From Mesorhabditis belari (taxonomy: Eukaryota > Nematoda > Chromadorea > Rhabditida > Rhabditidae): a DNA stretch of 64,000 nucleotides. Location of the stretch: positions 186,001 through 250,000 of the forward strand of contig CAUEEP010000253.1 in NCBI GenBank assembly GCA_958450365.1. The letters are read 5' to 3'. Position numbers and translations under genes: made by a program. This document shows, one piece after another, positions 37,901-49,900 of this stretch (its first letter is position 1; each line of letters opens with the position of its first letter). The notes under the pieces were generated by a model. It worked only from the letters and a program-made list of their open reading frames with translations. It made no database searches and was not told the origin of the DNA.

Positions 37901-40900
37901 GCGAGAAGCGCGATCTGCACGAGCTTTGGCATTGGGCCTATCGACAAGTGTGCACAAATCTCGGATATAAGGTTTCATATTATCGAAATATATTTAATAA
38001 ATTCGATTTTCATAGAAAAATGGAAACTATTGTAAACAATAATTATGAAAAAATCGGGTTTAAAACAAAAACAAAAACTGAATGGGTTCACTTGAGCTGG
38101 TTGGTATTAAAATCGGAGTTTTCCACTTTTAAATCAATCTATCAATAGCAAATTCTTGCATATAACTGTAAGAAGATTTAAAATGTTGTTATCTATCAAA
38201 TTCTATAGAAATCAATACCAAAAAATTCAAAATTGCAAAAATCGACGTTATTTGTGTTCAGTGGTGTTTACAAATTGCATATGTGCCAGGGTTTTTGAAA
38301 TTTCGTTATTTTTTCAATAAACATCTACTTTAATGTTTCACTTTTTGCGTTTTTTTCAATTTTTCCGAAAATTGTGGACTTTCGTGGCTTCCCTGGGGAC
38401 TTGTGGGTGCTAAATCCCCGTCCCGTCCCGTTCCGCCCCCGTTCTCCCTTTTGACCCATCAATCTATCACATTTTCAGAAAGAATCTTATTTTTAGTCAG
38501 AAAATCTTATTTTTAGGTTTAAAACTTTATAAACTTTATAACTTTATAAGTTTTTTTGAAAAAGTTTACTCGCTCGACCGTAAATTTCATCTAAAAGTCA
38601 AGAATTGTAAGCAAAGGAAAAAGTCGGGGAGTAATTGGCGGTGTTTTTCGAGAAAATTTCTCCCTTTTTCCAAAAACAAAGCGACTTTTTTTGCGACTTA
38701 AGTGGCCCCTTTGGAAAAGTGAAAGAAAATTTCTGTTCTCAACGAATTTAGTTTCAAATCAGAAGCTTTTAACTTTAGTAATATTACATTCGTGGTTTGC
38801 GCCTTGCGGTTTGCGTTAAAAGTCACGTAGATTTAACAGATTACGGTATTTACACTATTAGTACTGCGCAGTACTATTTACGTGACGGCTCAGACCGCAG
38901 CACTATTAGAGGTGCAGTACTAATAGAGTAAATCGCTTCACAGAACGGCCCCATGGAACCGGTCACATGGAACCGACCCAACAGGACCGGTCACATGGAA
39001 CCGACCCAACAGGACCGCCCCATGGAACCGACCCAACAGGACCGCCCCATGGAACCGCCCCATGGAACCGATCCAACAGGACCGCCCCATGGAACCGCCC
39101 CATGGAACCGCCCCATGGAACCGCCCCATGGAACCGCCCCATGGAACCGCCCACATGGAACCGCCCCATGGAACCGCCCCATGGAACCGCCCCATGGAAC
39201 CGATCCAACAGGACCGCCCCATGGAACCGCCCCATGGAACCGATCCAACAGGACCGCCCCATGGAACCGCCCCATGGAACCGATCCAACAGGACCGCCCC
39301 ATGGAACCGCCCCATGGAACCGCCCCATGGAACCGCCCCATGGAACCGCCCCATGGAACCGCCCCATGGAACCGCCCCATGGAACCGCCCACATGGAACC
39401 GCCCACATGGAACCGGCCACATGGAACCGGCCACATGGAACCGGCCACATGGAACCGGCCACATGGAACCGGCCACATGGAACCGGCCACATGGAACCGG
39501 CCACATGGAACCGGCCACATGGAACCGGCCACATGGAACCGGCCACATGGAACCGGCCACATGGAACCGGCCACATGGAACCGGCCACATGGAACCGGCC
39601 ACATGGAACCGGCCACATGGAACCGGCCACATGGAACCGGCCACATGGAACCGGCCACATGGAACCGGCCACATGGAACCGGCCACATGGAACCGGCCAC
39701 ATGGAACCGGCCACATGGAACCGGCCACATGGAACCGGCCACATGGAACCGGCCACATGGAACCGGCCACATGGAACCGGCCACATGGAACCGGCCACAT
39801 GGAACCGGCCACATGGAACCGGCCACATGGAACCGGCCACATGGAACCGGCCACATGGAACCGGCCACATGGAACCGACCCCACAGGACCGTCCCATGGA
39901 ACCGTCCCATGGAACCGTCCCATGGAACCGTCCCATGGAACCGTCCCATGGAACCGACCCCACAGGACCGTCCCATGGAACCGACCCCACAGGACCGTCC
40001 CATGGAACCGTCCCATGGAACCGACCCCACAGGACCGTCCCATGGAACCGACCCCACAGGACCGTCCCATGGAACCGTCCCATGGAACCGACCCCACAGG
40101 ACCGTCCCATGGAACCGTCCCATGGAACCGACCCCACAGGACCGTCCCATGGAACCGGCCGCATGTAACCGGCCGCATGGAACCGGCCACATGGAACCGG
40201 CCACATGGAACCGGCCGATGGAACCGGCCGATGGAACCGGTCCCGTGGAATTTGTGCTATTATTATTATTATTTCGAATTTCGAATTCAATTTAGTATTA
40301 TTGAATTGTGGACCCTCCACCCTTGAGCCTCCAACTTCCGGCCGTCAAATTTTGCGAATCGAAAATCTCCCCAAAAAGCATCGATTCCACTCACCGGAAG
40401 TCAGCCGACACTTCAAGAAAAAAAAGAAAATAGATTTCTTGAACATTTCAGTTCGTTTTCAGTTCAGCTTTACATTTTCAGCTTTGATCTTTGATGTTAT
40501 TGAATCTTTTCGAACGGTTTTCCTTGCAGAAGACCAATACTTTCTTCGGCTACCCTTTCTTGGGCCGGATAATCAAGTTGTATGTACTTCTTTGTGCTCA
40601 ACTTTGTAAACACACCCTTACACACTACATTCTTTACTTCTTTACTTCTTTACTTCTTTACTTCTTTTCTTCTTTTCTTCTTTTCTTCTTTTTTTTCTTT
40701 TTTTCTTTTCTTCTTTTAAAGTGAACTTTTCCTGTTTAAAGTAATCGATTTTCTCAATTTCTTTTCTTTAGCAAAAAAAGGCACATTGTTTTGCGGCCGA
40801 TAATTAGGGGTCGAAAAGAACAAAATGGGCCGCAAAATCTTTTCTCATTTGAAAGTTTTCAGATAATCAAGTTGTATGTACTTAGAAATATCTTTATTTT

Positions 40901-43900
40901 TATATTTTCTTATTTTTTTATCTTTAGAATTCAAGAATTCAAGGCTTTTCCTCGTCTAATCTTAGTTGGAGCAGTTGGAATTGATCAATTTCAATGGATA
41001 ATCGAGATAATTAGAGAAAAGTGTGTTCAGGCACAAAAAAAGTGAACAAAACACAAAGTGAACAGAGATCGGAGGAGAAAAATTCAAAATTTCCCCTCTT
41101 TCCCACCGGATACACTTGAGAAATTTGAAGAAAATCGCTGAGTTTTCAAATTTTCAAGGCTTTTCCTCATCTAGCTTAGTTGGAACAGTTGGAATTGTTC
41201 AATTTCAATAAACAAAAAGCCACCAGTAAAAAGCTTGACTTGAATTAAATGGTTTGTAGATCAGTTTAAGCAGATCAGTTTAAGCAGATCAGTTTAAGCA
41301 GATCAGTTTAAGCAGATCAGTTTAAGCAGATCAGTTTAAGCAGATCAATTTAGGCTTACAAAGTGCTCCTGTTAGACCTTGTTGTTAGAGTTTGTTGTTA
41401 GACCTTGTTGTTAGACACTGTTGTTAGATTTTCTTGCTAGCTCTTTGGCTTTTACTATTCCAGACTGAAAGCAGTAAAGTTCATAGTTATAAAGTCACTC
41501 TTGTTCCACGATAAAGTCTAGGTCAGCCCTAGATTCATCTTCATTAATTTTCATGAATCTTCATGAATCTACAGGCATCTATAGGCAAAAATCGACGCTT
41601 TTTTTTGCCACTTTCTTTCTAAGAACTGTTTAATGCTAAAAATATGTGTTATAGCTCAAATCCAGAGTTTATATATTACGATAGAATTCGACCACACGAC
41701 GGAATCGGATTTTGTTGTCAAACTCGGATTTTGTTGTCTGAATCGGATTCTGTTTGACAACAGACTCGGATTTTGTTGTCTGAATCGGATTCTGTTGTCT
41801 GAATCGGATTCTGTCGTCAGGATCCGATCCTATTCCATTAGAGCTTTCTATTAGAGCTTTTAGCTTCTAACGTCTTTCTGTCATTTTAAAAAAACATGTC
41901 AACTTCCTAAAATCTGCCTTAATCACCCTTTGCTAATGTTCAATTTCAATATTCTTTGTATCATTAGATGCGCCAAGACTTTCTCTGTCGATTGATACAA
42001 AAACTATTTAAATTGAGCAGCCCAACACCAAGATATTTGAGTTGAAAGCTGCATTGCCAATGGCAAAGGGGCGACGGACCTTTTATATGCTCCCCACCCT
42101 CTTTGCCATTGGCACTCTAACTTTCAACTTTGGACAGCTCAACATCAAGATATTTGAGTTCAAAGTTAGATTGCCGATGGCGAAGGGGCGGGATGCCTAG
42201 GTCCGTTCGTCCGTCGGTCCGTCGCCCCGCCTTCTCTGCCATTGGCACTCTAACTTCCAACTCAAATATCTTGATGTTGGGCTGTTCAATTTAAATATTT
42301 TTTGTACCAATCGACAGAGAAAGTCTTGGCGCATCTAATGAAACTAAGCATATTTAAATTGAACAGCTCAACACGAAGATATTTGAGTTCAAAGTTAGAT
42401 TGCCAATGGGGGGCCATCAAATGTCCCACAATCTTTCCTAAATGTCAGCAGGCCTGCCTTTTTAAAAGAAAATAGCTTCTCTTGTTTAATCTATTATTAA
42501 AAATCAATTGTTAATGTTTTAAAGTTAATTTATCGGCTTTTATCTCTTTTATCGGCTTCTATCTATCGGTTGCCGGCCTTTTTAAAGGGAAATAATCATC
42601 TTCAACCCTAGAGTGTTCTTGTGAACCCAAAAAAAGAAAGAATGTCTTCAATTTTGTCTCTTTTCCAAAAAACCCTTCATAAAGGCGAGCATTTGGGTGT
42701 GTGTTGTGAGTGTGGATAGCCCCTGGGGGGCATAATGAATTCCCTAGCCAGTGTGCCCGAGTCCCAGTGTAGCTCCACAGCTCTCTCCACAGCTTCACCC
42801 ATCCACAGCACCCATTCTGAACGAAAAGAGATGAGCGAAAATGACACTCCATTTTCTTCTTCTTTTCATTTTCCATCGTCTTTTTCGAGCTTCTCACTCA
42901 CTTCATTTCTGGACCTTTCCCCCCTTTTCTTACTTCAGTTTTCCTCTCAGCAGTTATCGACTTTGAAACCTCGGGTGTGGACTCCTTTTTCTGGTTATTT
43001 TAGTCATGAGAATCTATTTAATACTACAAATTCTAAGTAGAGGGTCTAGCTGAAGATCTAGAGGATCTAGATAGAGTTTTAAATATCTAGATAGAGATCT
43101 ATATAGAGATCTACATCTATATAGAGATCTACATCTATATAGAGATCTACATCTATATAGAGATCTACATCTATATAGAGATCTACATCTATATAGAGAT
43201 CTACATCTATATAGAGATCTACATCTATATAGAGATCTACATCTATATAGAGATCTACATCTATATAGAGATCTAGAATCCATTTCATTTCCATTTCATT
43301 ACTCGTTTATCTTAATTCTACATAAAGGCTTACCTAAAACGCTTATCTAAAACGCTTTTTTAGATATATGATTTGGATTTGGATTTTCTTTAGATTTTCT
43401 TTAGATTTAGATCGAAAGTTGAATCAATTATCTATGATAAACTCTAAAATAATGATTATAAAGTGCCTTGCTAAAGTTTTTAAAGTTTTAAAAGCTTTAA
43501 AATAAGCATCTGCCAATACTGCCATTTGCGCCGATCACAATCTGCTTCCACATTTCTCTATCCCTTGCTATTGTCATCCAGTGTTTCCTATCTTGATTGT
43601 TCCTGGTTCGAGGTCTTCGACTTGCTTGTGCTGGTGGTGGTTGCACTCTAGCCATCCTTTCTCTGAACGTCTCTGCCACTCTTGTGCCCCACCTCGTTGC
43701 TGGTCTTCCGATGGGCCTCTTCTGGTCTCGTGGTAGCCACTCTGTGAGCCGTATCGTCCATCTTTCGTCTATTCTTCTGGCTACGTGGCCGACCCATCTG
43801 AGTCTTTTTCTCTCAAGCACTTATTAAATAAATTATTAAACCAATTATCTATGATAAACTCTAAAATAATGATTATAAAGTGCCTTGCTAAAGTTTTTAA

Positions 43901-46900
43901 AGCTTTAAAATAAGCATCTGCCAATACAACTTCTTATCTATAACGTTTAGTGATTTTCATTGCTTTTTTTTATGCAAGATATCAAAAAGATTAGATCCTA
44001 ATGGCAAAAATGAAAGAAGATTGAAGAATTTGAAGATATTATTAAGGATTTAACGGTCAAGTAAGCGTTTCAAGGTGTGGCCAGGGTTTGGCTGTTCGAA
44101 AAGTCTTTTCATTCCTTTTCGTACTTCCGTTTAAAACCAAAAAAGTACACGAATTGAAATATCGTTTGTTTTATCGTTTGTTTTACTAGAAAGATCAATT
44201 ATTTTTCTACAAAATAACATTAGAACGGGTTTAAAATGGTTTAAATCTGTCTGGATAAGTCTGGACTTTTTTGGGAGCATGAAGTCGGGTAGTCAAAAAT
44301 GATGATGCTGTGTAGACACTTTAGGCTCGATGATCCGGTTTAGACACACCGATTTCGATTCCTTCTTTTGCTTTTTGAGAGAAATTAGCTTAACTTCGAT
44401 CTTCTTTTTTGGCCGTTACGAGGCCGCTACGTTTTTGGCCGTTTTACGAGGCCACTACGTGTTTGTGTGACATTTAAATTGTATAGTTTTTCCCAAATTC
44501 TTGTTCTTTATATCAGTTTTTAAAGATCTCTTAAAGAGAGAAAGAGTTTTTTTCTTTTTTTTCTCTCTCTTTTTTCTATTTTCTTTTAGAATGATTCAAA
44601 AATTGTTTTCAGTCGCTTCAGATTTGTTATCAACTTCTCTGTGCCTAGTAAACGATTAAAACTATAAATAGAAATTAAAACTATAAAACTATACTGTAAC
44701 TATTCCATAGCATTACGATTTGAAAGTCTAATTTCAAACAAAACAAGTTTCATTTCAAAGTTTCATCGTATTTTAAAACCCTAGAATCCGAATGAAGCAT
44801 TCCAGCTTCGTTCTATTGAAAAATCCGGCCTCCTTCCGTGCGACAAAACTCATTTCAATAAACCTATCAAATGCAAAATGAAATTGAAATGAAATCCATA
44901 AAATAGACACAAAAATTCATTTCATAGCCCTATTTGTCCTAAAAAGGAGCTCAATTTGCACAACGCCAAGGGGCAACGAGCTCTTCCTTTCCCTTTCTTT
45001 CCTTTCTTCCCTTTCTTCCCTTTCTTCCCTTTCTTCCCCTTCTTCCCCTTCTTCCCTTTCTTCCCTTTCTTCCCCTCCTTCCCCTTTCTTCCCTTTCTTC
45101 CCTTTCTTCCCCTCCTTCCCCTTTCTTCCCCTCCTTCCTCACCTTTCCCCTCCATCAACCTCTTCTCGAGATTTTCATCAATTATTCATCTCTTTGCGCG
45201 AACAACATTTCTTTTTTATCCTTTCCGCTTACTCAGATAGAGCACATCGACATTTCGATTGTCTCACACTTTCTTCGTTCGCAAAGTTCCCAACTTTCGT
45301 TTGTAGAACTCAGGACTGAGCTTCACCATTTGCAGGACTGGTGAAGCTCCAGAATTTCTTCTAAACTTTCTTCTAAACTATAAGTCATGGCCGCTTAGTC
45401 CAGACCAGGCCAAAGCCAAACCAAAGCCAAGCCATGCCCATGTCCATGGCCCTGGTTTGGCCCAGAAATTTGGTCCTAGATCAAAGACCTAGCTGGGCTA
45501 GTTCGTTTTTAGACATTTTGTCTAAAATTCTGTCTATCAGAAATGATCTGTACCTTAGCCTAGTCTAAACTTGACCATAATCCACTTCTAGACATCTAAT
45601 CGCATCTAATCATGCAAGTACAGCTCTCCAAATCGAGCCCTCCAAAATCCGGTTTGATCTCATTTTTGATCTTGAATCTCTTTCCAAAACTTTCTCAAAC
45701 CTTCAAGCACTGACAAGCTTTCTGACGTTCAAGCACTGACAGCGTTCGCAAAGCTCCCAACTTTCGTTTGTAGAACTCAGGACTGAGTCTGGAGCTCCAG
45801 ATCTTGAAGCTCCAGATCTTGAATCTCTTTCCAAAGCTTTCTCAAACCTTCAAGCATTTCTTTTCCCTTTTTCTGCACTTCTCGAGTATGGATTACGCAA
45901 AGAGGTTGGCCGTAAATGTAATTTTCCCGAAGGAAACTTATATTTTCTCTTTGCACACACTCAAATGCTTTTCATCGAGAAAGAAAGAAAATCTGAAACG
46001 ATTCATTTTTGGGAATGGATTGTGTGGGAAAATCTTGAAGTTCTTTTTGAATTAAAATATTGAAATACATTGAAATATATTGAAATACATTGAAATATAT
46101 TGAAATATATTGAAATCTTGTTTCTCTTTGTGGAATGGATTGTTTAGAATATTCTTTGTTGTTTATAGACTTCTATTGGGTTGGTGAATTGAAATTTGAA
46201 GTGAATATTTGAAGAAATCTAAAGGAAATGATTATAGTAGCTTTTCAAAATTATCTACTTTATCTAAATTATTCACAAAAAGCTTTACTCTATGTAATAC
46301 AATTGAGCTAAATATTGGGTTGGTGAATTGAAAACTGCGGGCTATTGTCATATGTGACCGTTTGAGCACTTTCTTCAAAAGAAACCCATTTTGGTGTCAA
46401 TGGAAAAGTTGTAGAGAATCAAAAATCAAGCTTATATCCAAATTTTCAGAACCATTCAAAAAATGGTTTTCAAGAAATGCGAAATTTACGAATTTTCACA
46501 AATGAATGACGGAAAAGGAGGGGGAGGGGGGAGGGTTACGGTATCTGTCTGTCTTTCTGTCTGTCTTTCTGTCTGCCTTACTGTACGGGCATTTTTCGAG
46601 CCGTATTTTGACCAATATTTCATTTTTCATTTTGGTTTTCAAGAAATGCCAAATTTACGCCAAATTGTGCCAATTTTTCACAAAACTTGCATTTTAAGCG
46701 AAACTACTAAGTGTAGCTTTTTGGAAATTTGGCTATAAGCCTAATTTTTGATTCTCTACAACTTTTCTATTGACACCAAAATGGGTTTCTTTTGAAGAAA
46801 GTGCTCAAACTGGGACATTCCTTCATTTTTGAATCGCCAGTCCTCCATTTTTGAGTCTCACACTTGTCTCACACACAAACCAAAATCCTACTACGAAAGA

Positions 46901-49900
46901 GGATGCCTGTAACCTCGCAAATTGTCTGTAAAATGGGCAGAAGTCGTCAATAATAATGGAAATTATTTGGAATGAATTGATGGTTTTATGTTGAAGAAAT
47001 TTTAGTTCAAAGTCCCACAGTTTTCAATTCACCAACCCAATATGAACAGACTCTAGTCCTCAAATCTTCTTTTTTCTATTTAAAAGCTATTCTTGAAAGA
47101 GTAAAATCTGCAAAGATTAAAGAGCCAGCATTTTAGTGAATATTTCACTTACTAGCTTCATTTTATGCAATCATTTACTCACTCTTCATCAACTTTTTTT
47201 TCCTATGTGCACTTGGAAAGGTCAAAAAAAGGGGTTGTCCCACTTTGCGAGCCCGATTTTGCTCAGAAAGATGAAAAAGAATTCGAAATTTCAACGCCAT
47301 TCATTTTTATTGTTTTTTAAACATTGAATAATTTCATTTTTGAGGCATTTAAGTGTTCTCTTTATTTTGGGATGGCCTACAACTACAGCGTTTATTTTGG
47401 GATGGCCTACAATTACAGCGCCGCACTCCAGAGGGCCTAGATTGGCCAAAATTTCGTCAATCGTTTTGATTTTTCTGGAGGTAACTCTTCAGTATGTCTC
47501 CTAAAACAGTGCGCATTATCTAATCGATTCAACCGTTCAACTTTTTTAAATGACCTTCCAAAGTTGAGAGCTCAGTGTCGCTCCGCACGCTACTCAAAAT
47601 TTTGAAAGTTTCATTTTTTTGATAAAAAGTCTTCAAGCTTTTCATGATTTTTAATAAATTATATTTATTTATCAAATTTAAAAGTGATAGACTATGAAAA
47701 AATCAGATTTTCTTGTTTATAAGGCTAAAAAAAGAAGAATCAAAGGCTTCTCTGTGCCTCATAAATCGTTCAAAAGAAAACAGAGTAGTTTTGGTGACAT
47801 TTCTCGAGAATTTTTGCTCTTAAACAGCGTAAAGCATGTGAAATTTTGTTTATTAATATAAAAAGATCAAATCTAAACGAGATTTTGACAAGATTGCTCT
47901 CAAAAAATCCCATAAATGAGTAGCGTGCCGAGCGACACTCTCAACTTCGAGCTCTCAACTTTGGAAGGTCATTTAAAAAAGTTGAACGGTTGAATCGATT
48001 AGATAATGCGCACTGTTTCAGGAGACATACGGAAGAGTTTACTCCAGAAAAATCAAAACGATTGACCAAATTTTGGTCAATCTAGGCCCTCTGAAGTGCG
48101 GCGCACCACCCAGAAGTAATCGCACGGCATCTAGCATACGGCATCTAGCATACGGCATCTAGCGTACGGCATCTAGCGTACGGCATCTAGCGTACGGCAT
48201 ATAGCGTACGGCATATAGCGTACGGCATATAGCGTACGGCATCTAGCGTACGGCATCTAGCGTACGGCATATAGCGTACGGCATATAGCGTGCGGCTCTT
48301 TTTGAGAATCCGTGTCTTTTGAGGCTTAAAAATACCCGAGTTTTGAGCTTTTGTAATATTTTCAAGGCTTGTAATTTCAAGAGTCTCATTCTTGCTTTAG
48401 AATTCAGCTTTAGAGATTCAGCTAAGCCCAGGGCAGCTCCAGCCTTTGTCCGGGTCAGTCTAGAGCCAGCAAGATTCAGGTTCAGCCCAGCTTCCAGTCC
48501 AGGTTTAGCCCAGCTTCCAGTCCAGGTTCAGCCCAGCTTCCAGTCCAGGTTCAGCCCAGCTTCCGGTCCAGGTTCAGCCCAGCTTCCAGTCCAGGTTCAG
48601 CCCAGCTTCCAGTCCAGGTTCAGCCCAGCTTCCGGTCCAGGTTCAGCCCAGCTTCCAGTCCAGGTTCAGCCCAGCTTCCAGTCCAGGTTCAGCCCAGCTT
48701 CCGGTCCAGGTTCAGCCCAGCTTCCAGTCCAGGTTCAGCCCAGCTTCCGGTCCAGGTTCAGCCCAGCTTCCAGTCCAGGTTCAGCCCAGCTTCCAGTCCA
48801 GGTTCAGCCCAGCTTTCAGTCCAGCTACTAAAAATCCATTCTTTCCAAATTGATTAGAGCAACAAATTTTCCATCTTTTCCTCAATTTCTCTCATCGAAA
48901 AACCCATCCACATTCCCACAATCATCTCTGGTTTCAAGGTTTCTGCCGCTTCCATCTTTTTCGATAACAAATTCTCCTCAGTCCAGCTCTATCGAAATAT
49001 GAGACTCGCAAAACGGGCTGCTGAAATTCTTTCTTTTTTTTTACGCTAATTTACCCCAATGGCTTTAGAGGACTAAATGTGGTGTGTGAAAAAGAATTGG
49101 AGTATTTGGCTTAGTGGAGAGATTAGCTATAGGCAACCTAGCCACCAGCCATAAAGCTGGCAACGTAAGTATCAGCTTTATGGCTGGTACTAGGGTTGAT
49201 CCTACAGCAGTCGATCTTGGAGAAGAAGATCTCTGGGATTTCGATCATGTCAACAGATCTAGCCTTTTTGAAACGAGGCTGGGATCAAATCTCTGTCGCT
49301 GAGTGCGCGACCATTTGCGCCAACTTTCAGAAACGTCTCGAGACGTTTCTGGTGACCATTTTGAGTCTGTTATGATTCTTTTTGTCATTTTTTCTTTTTC
49401 TATATCTGAATCTTATTTTTTGATGGTTTAAAGTTATAAGTTTTGTTATTTACGTAATATTCAAGACCGCCAGAAAATAACAAACTTCAGCCACCTGTTC
49501 GACGTCTGACTTGATGCTAGACTTGTTTTTCGGGTTTGCCCTGGTTTTCTTACGCTAAAAAATTCATAACTTTATCATATTTCAAAGAAAAAGACTGAAC
49601 ACATTGTTTAGCTTCTGATCTAGCTTAGCTGACAAGGAGTTGGCTTTGCTTGATCTGGTCTGGACCAGCTATTAGCTTAACTTGCCTAGCTTAACTTGAA
49701 GATTTAGCCTAGCTTGAGCTGGCCCTTGCAGGACTTGCCCTGACTTACCCTGACTTACCCTGACTTGGCCTACCCTAGCTTAGCCTAGCCTAACTTGACC
49801 TAACTCTGACAAGATTTAGTCTGACTTGGCATAGGCTTTGACTTCACCCAGCTTGCCTAATTGTATCCTTGCCTGCTTGCCTCAACATAAAGCTATAAAG

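Noticed and set aside
38938..40326. Open frames of 370-460 codons on both strands over the 39-kb array
   Set aside because: They exist in several frames at once because the repeat units lack stops. Their content is only a repeated MEP-x-x-W-N-R-P-H-G-T type string, with no splice or start context.
48319..48831. 170-codon frame rich in [16 protein letters not shown]
   Set aside because: A 23-bp array gives a 69-bp coding period by chance; there is no homology or splice support.
49100..49320. tRNA-like A box TGGCTTAGTGGA with a stem at 49135-49190
   Set aside because: No B box at a proper distance and no cloverleaf; only one weak match.
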